Notes under the pieces: generated by a model
The model's input: the letters and a program-made list of their open reading frames with translations, nothing else
What the model was told of the DNA's origin: nothing
Databases searched by the model: none
Position numbers and translations under genes: made by a program
Part shown: positions 25,108 to 32,103 of the stretch, in pieces
Layout: every line of letters starts with the position of its first letter
How positions within the stretch are numbered: the stretch's first letter is position 1
Assembly (NCBI GenBank): GCA_030532575.1
Contig: JAUNKV010000034.1
Span: 1 to 32,103, forward strand
Direction of reading: 5' to 3'
DNA: 32,103 nt
Source of the DNA: Propionibacteriaceae bacterium
Lineage (GTDB): Bacteria; Actinomycetota; Actinomycetes; Propionibacteriales; Propionibacteriaceae

Positions 25108-26184
25108 ATGCCCACGCCGTTTGCCGATGATCCTCTGTCCCCCGCCTTCACCGAGGCCGTGGCCGCCGCGATCACCTCCTACCTGGATTCCGGCGCCGAG
25201 TTGGCGAACCGGATCGGGGCCCTCGCGATGCTGGAGCAGGCTCGCGCCGCAGCCTCTGGGGGAAAGCGACTGCGGCCTGCGTTCTGCTACTGGGGGCACG
25301 CTGCTGTGGCCTCCCCCGGCGACCCGGAGGCCCTGATCCGAGCTGCTGCCTCACTGGAGCTGCTGCACGCCTCCCTGCTGGTCCACGACGACCTCATCGA
25401 TGCCTCCGACACCCGGCGGGGAGCACCCGCGACCCACCGCGTCTTCGAGGCCAGTCTCGGCGGGGAACGCGCCGAGGCCTTCGGGGTGGCGGCGGCGATC
25501 CTCACCGGAGACCTGCTGTTCGACCTCAGCGTCACGATGTTCGAGACCTCCGGCCTGCCGGGCGGGGCCCGGAACCAGGGCCGAGCGGTGCTGCAGGAGA
25601 TGCGGCGCGAGGTGCTGCTCGGCCAGTACGTCGACGTCGCCGCCGGTTTCGACGCCACCGGCGCCCGGACCCCGGAGCAGCTGCTGGGGCAGGCCGAGCG
25701 GGTGCTGGAGTACAAGTCGGCCCGCTACTCGGTGGCCCGCCCCGCGCAGCTCGGCGCGGCCCTGGCGGGGGGCAACGCCTCACAGCTCGCCGCGCTCGGG
25801 GCCTTCGGTTCCCTCGTCGGGCAGGCCTTCCAGCTGCGCGACGACGTGCTCGGGGTCTTCGGTGATCCCGAGCTGACCGGCAAACCCGCGGGCGATGACC
25901 TGAGGGAGGGCAAGCGCACGGTCCTGGTGCTGGCTGCCCTGGAGCGCTGCTCGGGCGGGGATCGCGCCCGGCTGCAGGCGGTGCTCGGACATCCCACGGG
26001 TGATGACGGGATTGAGCAGGCGCGTAGGATCATCACGGACTCCGGCGCGCTCGAGGCGGTGGAGTCCCGGATTGAGGCGAGCCGCGCCCAGGCCGTGGCC
26101 GAGCTCGAATCCGCCCCCCTCGACCCCGAGGCCGTCCAGGTCCTCATCCAGCTAGCAGAACGGGCCATCCACCGTGACCGTTGA
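25108..26184 (+). CDS. Polyprenyl (geranylgeranyl-type) diphosphate synthase
   Basis: Trans-prenyltransferase of 358 residues that lengthens allylic diphosphates with isopentenyl diphosphate, for menaquinone side chains, carotenoids or other isoprenoids. The first Asp-rich motif is [13 protein letters not shown] (D94-x3-D98) and the second is [14 protein letters not shown] (D245, D246), with [16 protein letters not shown] after it; the second motif ending in Gly instead of Asp is common in actinobacterial IdsA-like enzymes. [10 protein letters not shown] is the substrate-binding Arg/Lys segment. Chain length cannot be fixed from the sequence. The ATG at 25108 is chosen for the -10 hexamer 7 bases upstream; the frame continues back to 25054 inside metF without similarity. 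The end overlaps the next gene by 11 bases. Confidence 0.93.
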   Translation: MPTPFADDPLSPAFTEAVAAAITSYLDSGAELANRIGALAMLEQARAAASGGKRLRPAFCYWGHAAVASPGDPEALIRAAASLELLHASLLVHDDLIDASDTRRGAPATHRVFEASLGGERAEAFGVAAAILTGDLLFDLSVTMFETSGLPGGARNQGRAVLQEMRREVLLGQYVDVAAGFDATGARTPEQLLGQAERVLEYKSARYSVARPAQLGAALAGGNASQLAALGAFGSLVGQAFQLRDDVLGVFGDPELTGKPAGDDLREGKRTVLVLAALERCSGGDRARLQAVLGHPTGDDGIEQARRIITDSGALEAVESRIEASRAQAVAELESAPLDPEAVQVLIQLAERAIHRDR

Positions 26185-28531
26185 CCTTCAGGGACTCTCC
26201 AGCGCAGAGGTTGCCGACCGCGTCCGCAAGGGCCAGGTCAACACCCTCCCCGAGCGCTCCGGGCGCACCACCTGGCAGATCATCTCCGCCAACGTCTTCA
26301 CCCGGGTCAATGCCATGCTGGCGGCCCTGTTCGTCGTGGTGGCCCTCACCGGCAGTCTGATCCAGGGGGCCTTCGCCCTGCTCATCATCGCCAACTCCAT
26401 CATCGGGATCGTGCAGGAGCTGCGGGCCAAGCGCACCCTGGACAACCTCGCGGTGATCGGTGAGGCCCATCCCGTGGTGATCCGCGACGGTGAGCGGCGC
26501 TCCATCCCCCGTGACGAGGTGGTGGTCGATGACCTCATCGCGCTCTCCCCCGGGGACCAGGTGGTGGTGGACGGCGTGGTCGAGGCCGCGGACTACCTCG
26601 AGGTGGATGAGTCAATGCTGACCGGCGAGGCCGACCCGATGGCCAAGGACCCGGGCGATGAGTTGTTCTCCGGAGCCTTCGTCGTCGCCGGGTCCGGGGT
26701 GTACCGGGCGACGAAGGTGGGGGCTGAGGCCTATGCCGCGCAGATCACCGCCCAGGCCGCGAAGTTCACCCTGGTCAACTCGGAGCTTCGCGCCGGGATC
26801 GATTCCATCCTGAAGATCGTCACCTGGCTGCTCATCCCTGCCGGGTTGTTGACCATCTGGGTGCAGCTGCAGCAGGAAGGCCAGACGTGGCAGATCTCGG
26901 CGCTTCGGATGGTGGCCACCCTGGTGCCGATGATCCCTGAGGGACTGGTGCTGCTGACCTCGATGGCCTTCGCGCTGGGTGTGATCCGGCTGGGTCGTCG
27001 CAAGTGTCTGGTGCAGGAGCTGCCCGCCATCGAGGGACTGGCCCGGGTGAGCGTGGTGTGCGCGGACAAGACCGGCACACTCACCAGCAATGCGATGCAG
27101 CTGGGCGAGCTGATCCCCGTGACCGGGGACGAGGCTGAGGCCCGGGAGGTGTTGCGGCAGCTGGCCGCGTCGGATCCCACCCCGAACGCCTCGATGCAGG
27201 CCATCATGGATTCGCTGGGCACCGCCGATGCGCCGTGGTCCGTGGTGGCGCGGGCGCCGTTCACCTCGGCGAAGAAGTGGTCGGGGGTCTCCTTCGAGGG
27301 TCACGGCGACTGGGTGCTGGGGGCACCGGATGTGCTCGCCCCGGCGGAGATCGCAGCCCGGGCGGAGGAGATCGGGGCGACGGGGCGTCGGGTCCTGTTG
27401 CTGGGTCGCGCCTCGAGGCGGGTCGACGACGAGGCCGCCCCCGGTGAGGTGACCCCGACGGCTCTGCTGGTGCTGGACCAGACGGTCCGTCCCGATGCCG
27501 CCGACACCCTGGCGTACTTCAACGACCAGAACGTGGCCATCAAGGTGATCTCCGGCGACAACGCCGCCTCAGTGGGGGCCGTCACCCGGTCGCTGGGGGT
27601 GTCGGTGGCCGACGCGGTGGATGCCCGCACCCTGCCCACCGACGAAGGACCCTTCACCCAGAAGGTGGTCGAGGCGGATGTGTTCGGCCGGGTCACCCCA
27701 CAGCAGAAGCGGGCGATGGTCGGGGCGCTGCAGAGCCGTGGCCACACCGTCGCGATGACCGGTGACGGTGTGAACGACGTTCTGGCACTCAAGGATGCCG
27801 ACCTGGGGGTTGCGATGGGTTCCGGGTCGGCTGCGACCCGAGCCGTCGCGCAGATCGTGCTGCTGGATGACCGGTTCGCCACGTTGCCCCATGTGGTGGC
27901 GGAGGGCCGCCGGGTGATCGGCAACATCGAGCGGGTGGCGAAGCTGTTCCTCACCAAGACCGTCTATGCGGTGCTGCTGGCCCTGGTGATCGGGCTCATG
28001 GGGCTGCCCAGCCCGTTCCTGCCGCTGCAGATGACGGTGGTGGGCTGGTTCACCATCGGCATCCCGGCCTTCCTGCTGTCGCTGGCACCGAACAAGGAAC
28101 GGGCCAGGCCTGGTTTCGTACGCCGGGTGCTGTCCCTGGCGGTGCCCTCCGGGATCGTGGTGGGTCTGGTCGCAACGGTGACCTACGTCATGACCCGCGG
28201 CTTCGGTCCGGTCAGTGAGGTCGTGCAGAACCAGGCTTCGACGGCGACCCTGGCGGCTCTCATCATCACCGCCACCTGGGTGCTGGCGGTCGTCGCCCGG
28301 CCGTGGGTGTGGTGGCGGCTCGGCCTGGTGATCTTCGCCTACGTCTTCTACACGGCCATGTTCCTGTTGCCCTTCGCCCAGGAGCAGCTGCAGCTGGACC
28401 TGTCCAATCCGGGCACCATCGCCGTCGGCCTGATCGCGGGTCTGATCGGGGCAATGCTGGTGGAGATCGCCTGGTGGCTGACCGCGGGTCTGCGCGGCGA
28501 GCAGGCGCGGCTGTGGCGGGTGGCCGAGTAG
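26174..28531 (+). CDS. CtpE-like P-type cation ATPase
   Basis: ATP-driven cation pump of 785 residues in the membrane. TGE of the actuator domain is in [10 protein letters not shown] near residue 150; the phosphorylated Asp is D298 in [12 protein letters not shown]; the hinge is [20 protein letters not shown] near 530. The membrane helix before phosphorylation has [15 protein letters not shown]. There is no N-terminal metal-binding domain, and ten or so helices are seen with a six-helix C-terminal part. The overall pattern resembles mycobacterial CtpE, reported as a calcium transporter, so calcium is the likely but unproved ion. The start is a GTG inside the end of the prenyl synthase gene with no clear ribosome site, pointing to translational coupling. 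Confidence 0.92.
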   Translation: MTVDLQGLSSAEVADRVRKGQVNTLPERSGRTTWQIISANVFTRVNAMLAALFVVVALTGSLIQGAFALLIIANSIIGIVQELRAKRTLDNLAVIGEAHPVVIRDGERRSIPRDEVVVDDLIALSPGDQVVVDGVVEAADYLEVDESMLTGEADPMAKDPGDELFSGAFVVAGSGVYRATKVGAEAYAAQITAQAAKFTLVNSELRAGIDSILKIVTWLLIPAGLLTIWVQLQQEGQTWQISALRMVATLVPMIPEGLVLLTSMAFALGVIRLGRRKCLVQELPAIEGLARVSVVCADKTGTLTSNAMQLGELIPVTGDEAEAREVLRQLAASDPTPNASMQAIMDSLGTADAPWSVVARAPFTSAKKWSGVSFEGHGDWVLGAPDVLAPAEIAARAEEIGATGRRVLLLGRASRRVDDEAAPGEVTPTALLVLDQTVRPDAADTLAYFNDQNVAIKVISGDNAASVGAVTRSLGVSVADAVDARTLPTDEGPFTQKVVEADVFGRVTPQQKRAMVGALQSRGHTVAMTGDGVNDVLALKDADLGVAMGSGSAATRAVAQIVLLDDRFATLPHVVAEGRRVIGNIERVAKLFLTKTVYAVLLALVIGLMGLPSPFLPLQMTVVGWFTIGIPAFLLSLAPNKERARPGFVRRVLSLAVPSGIVVGLVATVTYVMTRGFGPVSEVVQNQASTATLAALIITATWVLAVVARPWVWWRLGLVIFAYVFYTAMFLLPFAQEQLQLDLSNPGTIAVGLIAGLIGAMLVEIAWWLTAGLRGEQARLWRVAE

Positions 28532-28587
28532 GTCCAGAGACGACGTCAGAGCGTTGATCACGCCCTCATCCACATTGGCCGAATCTC

Positions 28588-28781
28588 AGGGCGTTATTCA
28601 TCGCGGGCTGAGCCAGTCTCTCCGCCCCCGCTGCTCACACCGGACCGCGAGCGCCAGCGAGCAGTCCGTGTCGAGACCTGGTGACGGTATGCAGGGACTC
28701 TCACCGGGTCTCGACACGGGGCCCTCGCTCCGCATCGGGACCCCGGCTCGACCAGCGGAAAAAGGGGATGAATAACGCCCT
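28588..28781. mobile_element. 194-bp MITE-like palindromic element
   Basis: The ends are perfect 15-bp inverted repeats: AGGGCGTTATTCATC at 28588-28602 and GATGAATAACGCCCT at 28767-28781. Inside is a second inverted repeat with 19-bp arms (28666-28684 and 28701-28719, one mismatch) around CGTGTCGAGACC. The GGTCTCGACACGG-type core resembles dispersed palindromic repeats seen in related actinobacteria. No clear target duplication is visible and there is no coding frame. It abuts the toxin-tail fragment at 28783 and probably cut it. Together with that fragment it fills the roughly 400-base gap between the ATPase and immunity gene A. Confidence 0.6.
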
Positions 28782-28782
28782 C

Positions 28783-28888
28783 AGCCTTGATGCAAGGGCA
28801 TTCAGTCCCCCAGGGCATGACTCGGCGCAGGATGCCGGGGCGGTGGCTTCGATGCCGCTGCTGCGACATGGCTCGATGAGTGCTTGAT
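28783..28888 (-). pseudogene. Truncated copy of the toxin C-terminal tail (after immunity A)
   Basis: Minus-strand reading gives QALIEPCRSSGIEA, matching RALIEPRRSSGIEA of the intact tail at 31188. In another frame RRVMPWGTECPC follows, corresponding to RRAMPDTESGYS, so there is at least one frameshift. The last part of the tail and its stop codon are missing where the MITE-like element begins. No start or product is expected. Confidence 0.7.
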
Positions 28889-28911
28889 GTGGGCCAACCT
28901 GGCTGACACTC

Positions 28912-28945
28912 CTCACCTGACACTTGAAGTAAACCCCCATCACTG
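28912..28945 (-). repeat. 34-bp box after immunity A
   Basis: The minus strand reads CAGTGATGGG..., with CTTCAAGTxTCAGGTGAG at its end; the same 34-bp layout is at 29739-29772 after immunity B and, more diverged, at 30545-30581 after C. It overlaps the stop codon. Confidence 0.6.
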
Positions 28946-29576
28946 TCGCCCCTCAAATTTTCTTCGAATTCTCAAGTAAACCGGCTTGAAGGTCGCGACG
29001 AGTAAACTCAACAACAACGTCATAGACGTAATACCAGTCATCGTAAGACCAGAATGAAGGAAACTCACAAACAGGCCAACCGCAATGACATACCCCCCCA
29101 AGAACAGCAAAGGAGTGAGCCAACGATCCCGCGCAACGCGACGATCATATCTCCGAATCACAGCTTCGACACAGACCAAGTCAATCTCAGGAGAATTTCT
29201 TCTCTCCAGGAACCCTAAAACCCAGTCCACAGACTCATCCAACGGCAGCTCAATATTCCCCGGCTGAGGCTTACCATATTTACACTCCTCCCAGTCCCAC
29301 AGACTGATGAACCTTTGAGCCCCCGGTGGCGAAAAATAGACGCTCCACTTTCCCTCAAGAACCGCAACCCACACCCTCCCCACAGCAGTACTTGCCCCGT
29401 AAGCACGATGCCCCTCTCGAGGATTATTCAACGACAGCTCCCTAAGAGGCGTCCCTTGAGCTTCCAAAACATTTCCCAAGCGCAGCACAGCCTCATCAGG
29501 CTGCACGGGAGAGCTATCATACCAAGGCACTTTTCAAACCCGCTTCCCTACTGCCCTAGATGGGGGTCTCTTCGAG
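28923..29576. repeat. Imperfect inverted repeats bracketing immunity A
   Basis: Plus-strand GATGGGGGTCTCTTCGAG (29559-29576) and inverted GATGGGGGTTTACTTCAAG (28941-28923) share the first nine bases and CTTC-AG after one indel each way. The left arm overlaps the immunity stop and the right arm lies at the stop of the toxin tail. Confidence 0.5.
28940..29530 (-). CDS. Immunity-like two-TM protein A
   Basis: Protein of 196 residues, paralogous to the proteins at 29767 and 30576. The N-terminal soluble domain has the shared motifs PWYDSSP, REGHRAYG and FSPPGAQRFISLWDWEE; two membrane helices follow (about 137-158 and 163-185), ending in KPVYLRIRRKFEGRQ. The last 68 residues match protein B at about 59 positions, while residues 20-128 are much more diverged. 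The start is GTG at 29530, the same place (GTG-x-TGG-TAT) as in the paralogues, 25 bases after the stop of an intact toxin tail. I do not recognise a named Imm family; the immunity role is inferred from position after toxin-tail copies. Codon use is A+T-richer than the flanking core genes. Confidence 0.8.
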   Translation of the reverse strand: MPWYDSSPVQPDEAVLRLGNVLEAQGTPLRELSLNNPREGHRAYGASTAVGRVWVAVLEGKWSVYFSPPGAQRFISLWDWEECKYGKPQPGNIELPLDESVDWVLGFLERRNSPEIDLVCVEAVIRRYDRRVARDRWLTPLLFLGGYVIAVGLFVSFLHSGLTMTGITSMTLLLSLLVATFKPVYLRIRRKFEGRQ

Positions 29577-29722
29577 CACATCACCAGGGAGTGCCCTGCG
29601 TGGGGGCGGGTAGAGGGGCGAGTAGCCTGCTTCGGTGTCCGGCATGGCACGGCGCGGAATGCCAGGAGTGGGGGCTTCGATGCCGCTGCTACGGCGTGGC
29701 TCGATAAGCGCTCGGCGCGGGC
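29556..29722 (-). pseudogene. Intact 53-codon copy of the toxin tail without toxin body
   Basis: Read from 29722 to the TAG at 29556, the frame encodes RRALIEPRRSSGIEAPTPGI and continues PRRAMPDTEAGYSP..., ending GDVLEETPI. It matches the tail of the toxin at 31188 at about 49 of 53 residues (changes S/A, C/Y, D/G, I/T). Upstream of it only about 45 bases separate the tail from immunity B, so the toxin body is gone and there is no start codon in this frame. Confidence 0.85.
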
Positions 29723-29738
29723 CATTTTAGTGGAATTT

Positions 29739-29772
29739 CTCACCTGAAACTTGAAGCAATCACCCATCACTG
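29739..29772 (-). repeat. 34-bp box after immunity B
   Basis: Minus-strand CAGTGATGGGTGATTGCTTC then AAGTTTCAGGTGAG, nearly the same as the box at 28912-28945. It overlaps the stop codon of immunity B. Confidence 0.6.
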
Positions 29773-30398
29773 ACGCCCTTCAAATTTTCTTCGGATTCTC
29801 AAGTAAACCGGCTTGAACGTCATGATGAGCAGGTTCCCCAACAGCGTCACAGACCCAATAGCAGTCATCGTCAGACCAGAATGCAGGAAACTCACAAACA
29901 GGCCAATCGCAATGATATATCCCCCCAAGAACAGCAAAGGAGTGAGCCAACGATCCCGCGCAACACGACGATCAAGCTCTTCCCCCGCCTTCTCCACAAC
30001 CTCCAAATCCAAAACAACAGGCTCACCTTTCTCCAGCAAACCTAGAACCCACTCGACAGAGTCCGCAGTGGAAAGCTCAGAATTATTTGGACGCGGCTTA
30101 CCAAGAACCCACTCTTCCCAGTCCCACATTGTAATGAATCTTCGCGTCCCCGGGGGAGAAAAAAGCACACTCCAACCGTTATTGTCAACAGCCGCCCCAA
30201 CCCGACCTATCGGCGTGTTCGCACTATACCCACGAAGGCCATTTCGAGCTTTCGTCAAGACCATTTCTTGAAGCGGCATCCCCTTCTCATTGAGCACCTC
30301 CCCCAAATATTTCACCGACTCATCAGGAAGAATAGGCGCAGTGTCATACCAAGCCACAACCAGCTCCACCTTTCCATCTAGATGGGCACTTCTTCGAG
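29750..30398. repeat. Imperfect inverted repeats bracketing immunity B
   Basis: Plus-strand GATGGGCACTTCTTCGAG (30381-30398) and inverted GATGGGTGATTGCTTCAAG (29768-29750). GATGGG and CTTC-AG are shared; this is the weakest of the three pairs. Confidence 0.35.
29767..30357 (-). CDS. Immunity-like two-TM protein B
   Basis: Protein of 196 residues from the GTG at 30357 (200 if the GTG at 30369 is used). GGTGGAG 6 bases before 30357 and the conserved GTG-x-TGG-TAT start shared with paralogues A and C favour 30357. It shows AWYDTAP, RNGLRGYSAN, FSPPGTRRFITMWDWEEW and two C-terminal membrane helices, with the same KPVYLRIRRKFEGRQ end as A. It has an acidic stretch (VVLDLEVVEKAGEELDRR) before the helices where A and C differ. 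It starts 20 bases after the stop of a broken toxin tail. It would protect against a toxin tip no longer encoded here, if the immunity role is right. Confidence 0.8.
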   Translation of the reverse strand: MAWYDTAPILPDESVKYLGEVLNEKGMPLQEMVLTKARNGLRGYSANTPIGRVGAAVDNNGWSVLFSPPGTRRFITMWDWEEWVLGKPRPNNSELSTADSVEWVLGLLEKGEPVVLDLEVVEKAGEELDRRVARDRWLTPLLFLGGYIIAIGLFVSFLHSGLTMTAIGSVTLLGNLLIMTFKPVYLRIRRKFEGRQ

Positions 30399-30518
30399 CG
30401 CATCACCAGGGAGCCCTCTGCGTTGGGCAGCCACAAGGGCGAGTACCTCGTACTTTGGCTCTGGCATGGCGCGCCACGGAGGTCTCGACGCCCTTGCTGC
30501 GTCGCAGCTTGATGACTC
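30378..30518 (-). pseudogene. Broken copy of the toxin tail (between immunity C and B)
   Basis: The end reads QRRGLPGDALEEVPI and TAG, matching RRALPDDVLEEIPI of the live toxin. Upstream, LRRSKGVETSVARHA corresponds to RRSSGIEAPTPGIPRRA but lies in another frame, so at least one indel has broken it. It is the most diverged copy that still keeps the end and stop codon. Confidence 0.75.
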
Positions 30519-30558
30519 CTCAATACGAATCCATCTCAACTGGCCTCACCCACTTTGA

Positions 30559-31209
30559 GCTCGAAGAAATACCCATCACTGATGCCTCTCGAACTTACTT
30601 CGGATCCTCAGGCAAACTGGCTTAAAGGTCGCAATGACCAAGTTTACCAACAACGTAGCCCCCGTAATACCAGTCCACGTCCTTCCAGAATGAATAGCGC
30701 TCACAATCAGACCAATCGCAATGACGTACCCCCCCAAGAACAACAAAGGCGTGAGCCAACGATTCCGCGCAACACGACGATCTTTCGCATGACCAAGTCT
30801 CTCTACGCAATCCAAATCAATATCAGGAACTCCTCTTTCCACTAATCCCAATACCCACTCAGCAGACTCCACAGCAGATAGTTCACCCCCTAACGGGCGA
30901 GGCTTCCCCAAAGCGCACTCTTCCCAGTCCCAAAGATTGATGAATCGTTGGGACCCTTGAGGAGAGAAGAATACCCCCCACTCTCCTTGATAAGTAGCAA
31001 CCCATATTCGCCCATTCGGAGTGGCGACCCCATACGCACGATACCCTTTTTTAGCATTTTCCAGATCCAACTCCCGCATGGAGAACCCTCGCACCCTCAA
31101 AGCCGCATCAAGCCTTTCCAGGGCGTCATTCAACGGCGTAGGCGCAGCCTCATACCAAGACACAATCAAACCTACCTTCCTGCTGCACTAGATGGGGATT
31201 TCTTCGAGC
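30559..31209. repeat. Inverted repeats bracketing immunity C
   Basis: Plus-strand GATGGGGATTTCTTCGAGC (31191-31209) and inverted GATGGGTATTTCTTCGAGC (30577-30559) match at 18 of 19 positions. The right arm encodes the last residues of the toxin (LEEIPI) and the left arm overlaps the immunity stop codon. It is the best preserved of three similar pairs. Confidence 0.65.
30576..31163 (-). CDS. Immunity-like two-TM protein C, next to the live toxin
   Basis: Protein of 195 residues from the GTG at 31163 (a TTG at 31169 is also in frame). AGGAAGGTAGG lies 7 bases before 31163. It shares SWYEAAP, KKGYRAYG, FSPQGSQRFINLWDWEE and two membrane helices with proteins A and B but is the most distant of the three in both halves (end KPVCLRIRSKFERHQ). 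It starts 24 bases after the toxin stop codon, so toxin and immunity are on one message and this is the likely cognate pair. A membrane-anchored immunity protein suits a toxin acting at or in the membrane. The family is not recognised. Confidence 0.82.
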   Translation of the reverse strand: MSWYEAAPTPLNDALERLDAALRVRGFSMRELDLENAKKGYRAYGVATPNGRIWVATYQGEWGVFFSPQGSQRFINLWDWEECALGKPRPLGGELSAVESAEWVLGLVERGVPDIDLDCVERLGHAKDRRVARNRWLTPLLFLGGYVIAIGLIVSAIHSGRTWTGITGATLLVNLVIATFKPVCLRIRSKFERHQ

Positions 31210-32103
31210 ACATCATCCGGCAGTGCTCTGCGCGGGGGCGGGCAGAGGGGTGAATATCCTGATTCGGTGTCTGGCATGGCACGCCGCGGAATGCCCGGCG
31301 TGGGGGCTTCGATGCCGCTGCTGCGGCGTGGCTCGATGAGTGCACGGCGCGGAGCCTGCCCAGTTGGCACCTCTGGAGTTGCTGGACTTGGCACCACATC
31401 AGCACTACCGATGGCTGGCAAACCATCTCTTAGCGATGGACTGGGTTCCAAATTATCAGCTTTCGCACTTCCACCTTTGTCTCGTACTTTCAGTCCCCGT
31501 CCTACGGCTCCTCCAAATGCATTTTCCGCCGCTCCTTTTATGGCGGATGATCCAATGGTTTTCCAGAAGTCAGCGCTTGTGATACTGGTTCCGCTGCTGA
31601 TGTTGGTGATGAGACCGTTGGCTGCACCCATGGCACCTCCGACCCCTCCTTCAAGGAGGGCATGGATGCCGATGTCTTTGAACCTGCTGACTCCTTCGCC
31701 GATTATCCGTTGCGCCAAAGGTGCAACGAATTTTGCGGAGACCCACCCTCCAACACCACCGAGCGCTGCGGAAACCCCAACTTCCATCAAGTCCACATCT
31801 TTACTGGGGTCTGCGATTCCCTGTGATGCCAAATTGAAACCAGCACCTGCGACAACACCGCCCAATACCGGGTTGCCCACGCCAATGATGATGCCTCCGA
31901 CTGTCAGGGCGGCTCCGGTGAGGGTTTTCCAGTTGAAGATTCTGCTGCCGTTGCTGTTGTTGTAGTCCTGGAGTTCGTTGTCGGTGACGGGGCGGAGGCC
32001 TTGGGGGTCGTGGGTGTGGAGGGGGTTGTTGTTGTTTTTGTTTTTGGGTTTGGTGTTGGTGGCGTTTTTGGTTGGTTGGGGGTCGGGGGTGAGGAAGGTT
32101 CGG
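31188..32103 (-). CDS. Rhs/YD-repeat polymorphic toxin, C-terminal part (cut by window edge)
   Basis: About 304 codons of the C-terminus are present; the start lies right of the window. Its first residues RTFLTPDP, then NNNNPLHTHDPQGLRPVTD and NELQDY, correspond to the end of the Rhs core (RTF-L-PDP ... NNP---DP-GLRP), after which tips become variable. Between PDP and NPL lies an Asn/Lys-rich stretch replacing the usual GNPYSYA. The tip has a Gly/Ala-rich hydrophobic region of about 140 residues (GAALTVGGIIIGVGNPVLGG, ALGGVGGWVSAKFVAPLAQ, ALLEGGVGGAMGAANGLI), with no nuclease or deaminase motif that I see. A Pro/Arg-rich tail of about 90 residues ends in DVLEEIPI. The last 53 residues recur in the fragments downstream. 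A pore-forming or membrane-acting role is inferred. Confidence 0.85.
   Translation of the reverse strand, partial: RTFLTPDPQPTKNATNTKPKNKNNNNPLHTHDPQGLRPVTDNELQDYNNSNGSRIFNWKTLTGAALTVGGIIIGVGNPVLGGVVAGAGFNLASQGIADPSKDVDLMEVGVSAALGGVGGWVSAKFVAPLAQRIIGEGVSRFKDIGIHALLEGGVGGAMGAANGLITNISSGTSITSADFWKTIGSSAIKGAAENAFGGAVGRGLKVRDKGGSAKADNLEPSPSLRDGLPAIGSADVVPSPATPEVPTGQAPRRALIEPRRSSGIEAPTPGIPRRAMPDTESGYSPLCPPPRRALPDDVLEEIPI

Noticed and set aside
28594-28956. Short frames in the gap before immunity A
   Set aside because: They cross the palindromic MITE-like element and a frameshifted toxin-tail remnant; no ribosome site or conserved product.
29534-29770. 78-codon frame between immunity B and A
   Set aside because: It reads the tail copy in the wrong frame; the homologous frame is the one ending at 29556.
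28588-31360. CRISPR array as an explanation of the repeats
   Set aside because: The repeats are about 100-170 bp, separated by genes of about 590 bp, and are homologous coding fragments; no short regular repeats or cas genes are present.

Overview
The window is high-GC chromosomal DNA of an actinobacterium. HspR-type (HAIR) operators lie upstream of dnaK. Several genes look leaderless, with a -10 hexamer 6-7 bases before the start codon. DUF1707, DUF2089, TM2, DUF2752, CtpE-like and HelD-like genes are typical of the phylum. Gene content and the style of the Rhs-type locus suggest Propionibacteriaceae (Arachnia/Tessaracoccus-like), but that placement is inference from memory, not a search.

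Layout. 1-1234 is the N-terminal two thirds of dnaK (minus strand), preceded by three HAIR boxes and a divergent TM2 / DUF2752 pair. 2139-3214 holds two insertions side by side: a 160-bp MITE-like element and a 913-bp IS5-family element whose transposase needs a -1 frameshift. Both lie at a TTA that is the stop codon of the next gene, a DUF1707 protein with a long N-terminal extension. 4882-7811 carries tRNA-Thr(CGU), a beta-strand adhesin-like protein, a DUF2089 zinc-ribbon regulator and a membrane Ser/Thr kinase, followed by uppP and an aldo/keto reductase. 9738-13670 (minus) is an orphan AbiEi-like regulator downstream of gnd and zwf, the oxidative pentose phosphate pair. tRNA-Leu(GAG) separates these from a four-gene rhamnose-type ABC importer (14107-18624) whose genes overlap by ATGA. 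18736-21917 is a thiol-redox operon: DsbA-like, CcdA-like, a 64-residue Cys-rich protein and a 450-residue protein of unknown function. 22020-28531 is housekeeping: HelD-like RNA polymerase recycling ATPase, metF, a polyprenyl diphosphate synthase and a CtpE-like P-type ATPase.

The most interesting part is the A+T-richer accessory region 28588-32103. On the minus strand it has the end of an Rhs/YD-repeat polymorphic toxin (it runs off the right edge), then three paralogous two-TM proteins, most simply read as immunity proteins. After the first and second immunity genes, and again after the third, there is a fragment of the toxin's own C-terminal tail. The order is toxin tail - immunity C - broken tail - immunity B - intact 53-codon tail - immunity A - broken tail. 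Each immunity gene starts 20-25 bases after a tail stop codon and is bracketed by short imperfect inverted repeats that all share GATGGG. This looks like a stack of displaced toxin tips whose toxin bodies were deleted while immunity was kept. The last fragment is cut by a 194-bp palindromic MITE-like element.

How the parts work together: folding and heat shock (dnaK), NADPH supply (zwf-gnd), extracytoplasmic thiol oxidation (DsbA/CcdA), lipid carrier synthesis and recycling (polyprenyl synthase, UppP) and envelope signalling (kinase, DUF2089, DUF1707 proteins) form an ordinary core. The insertions at 2139-3214 and the toxin-immunity stack at the right end are the accessory parts.
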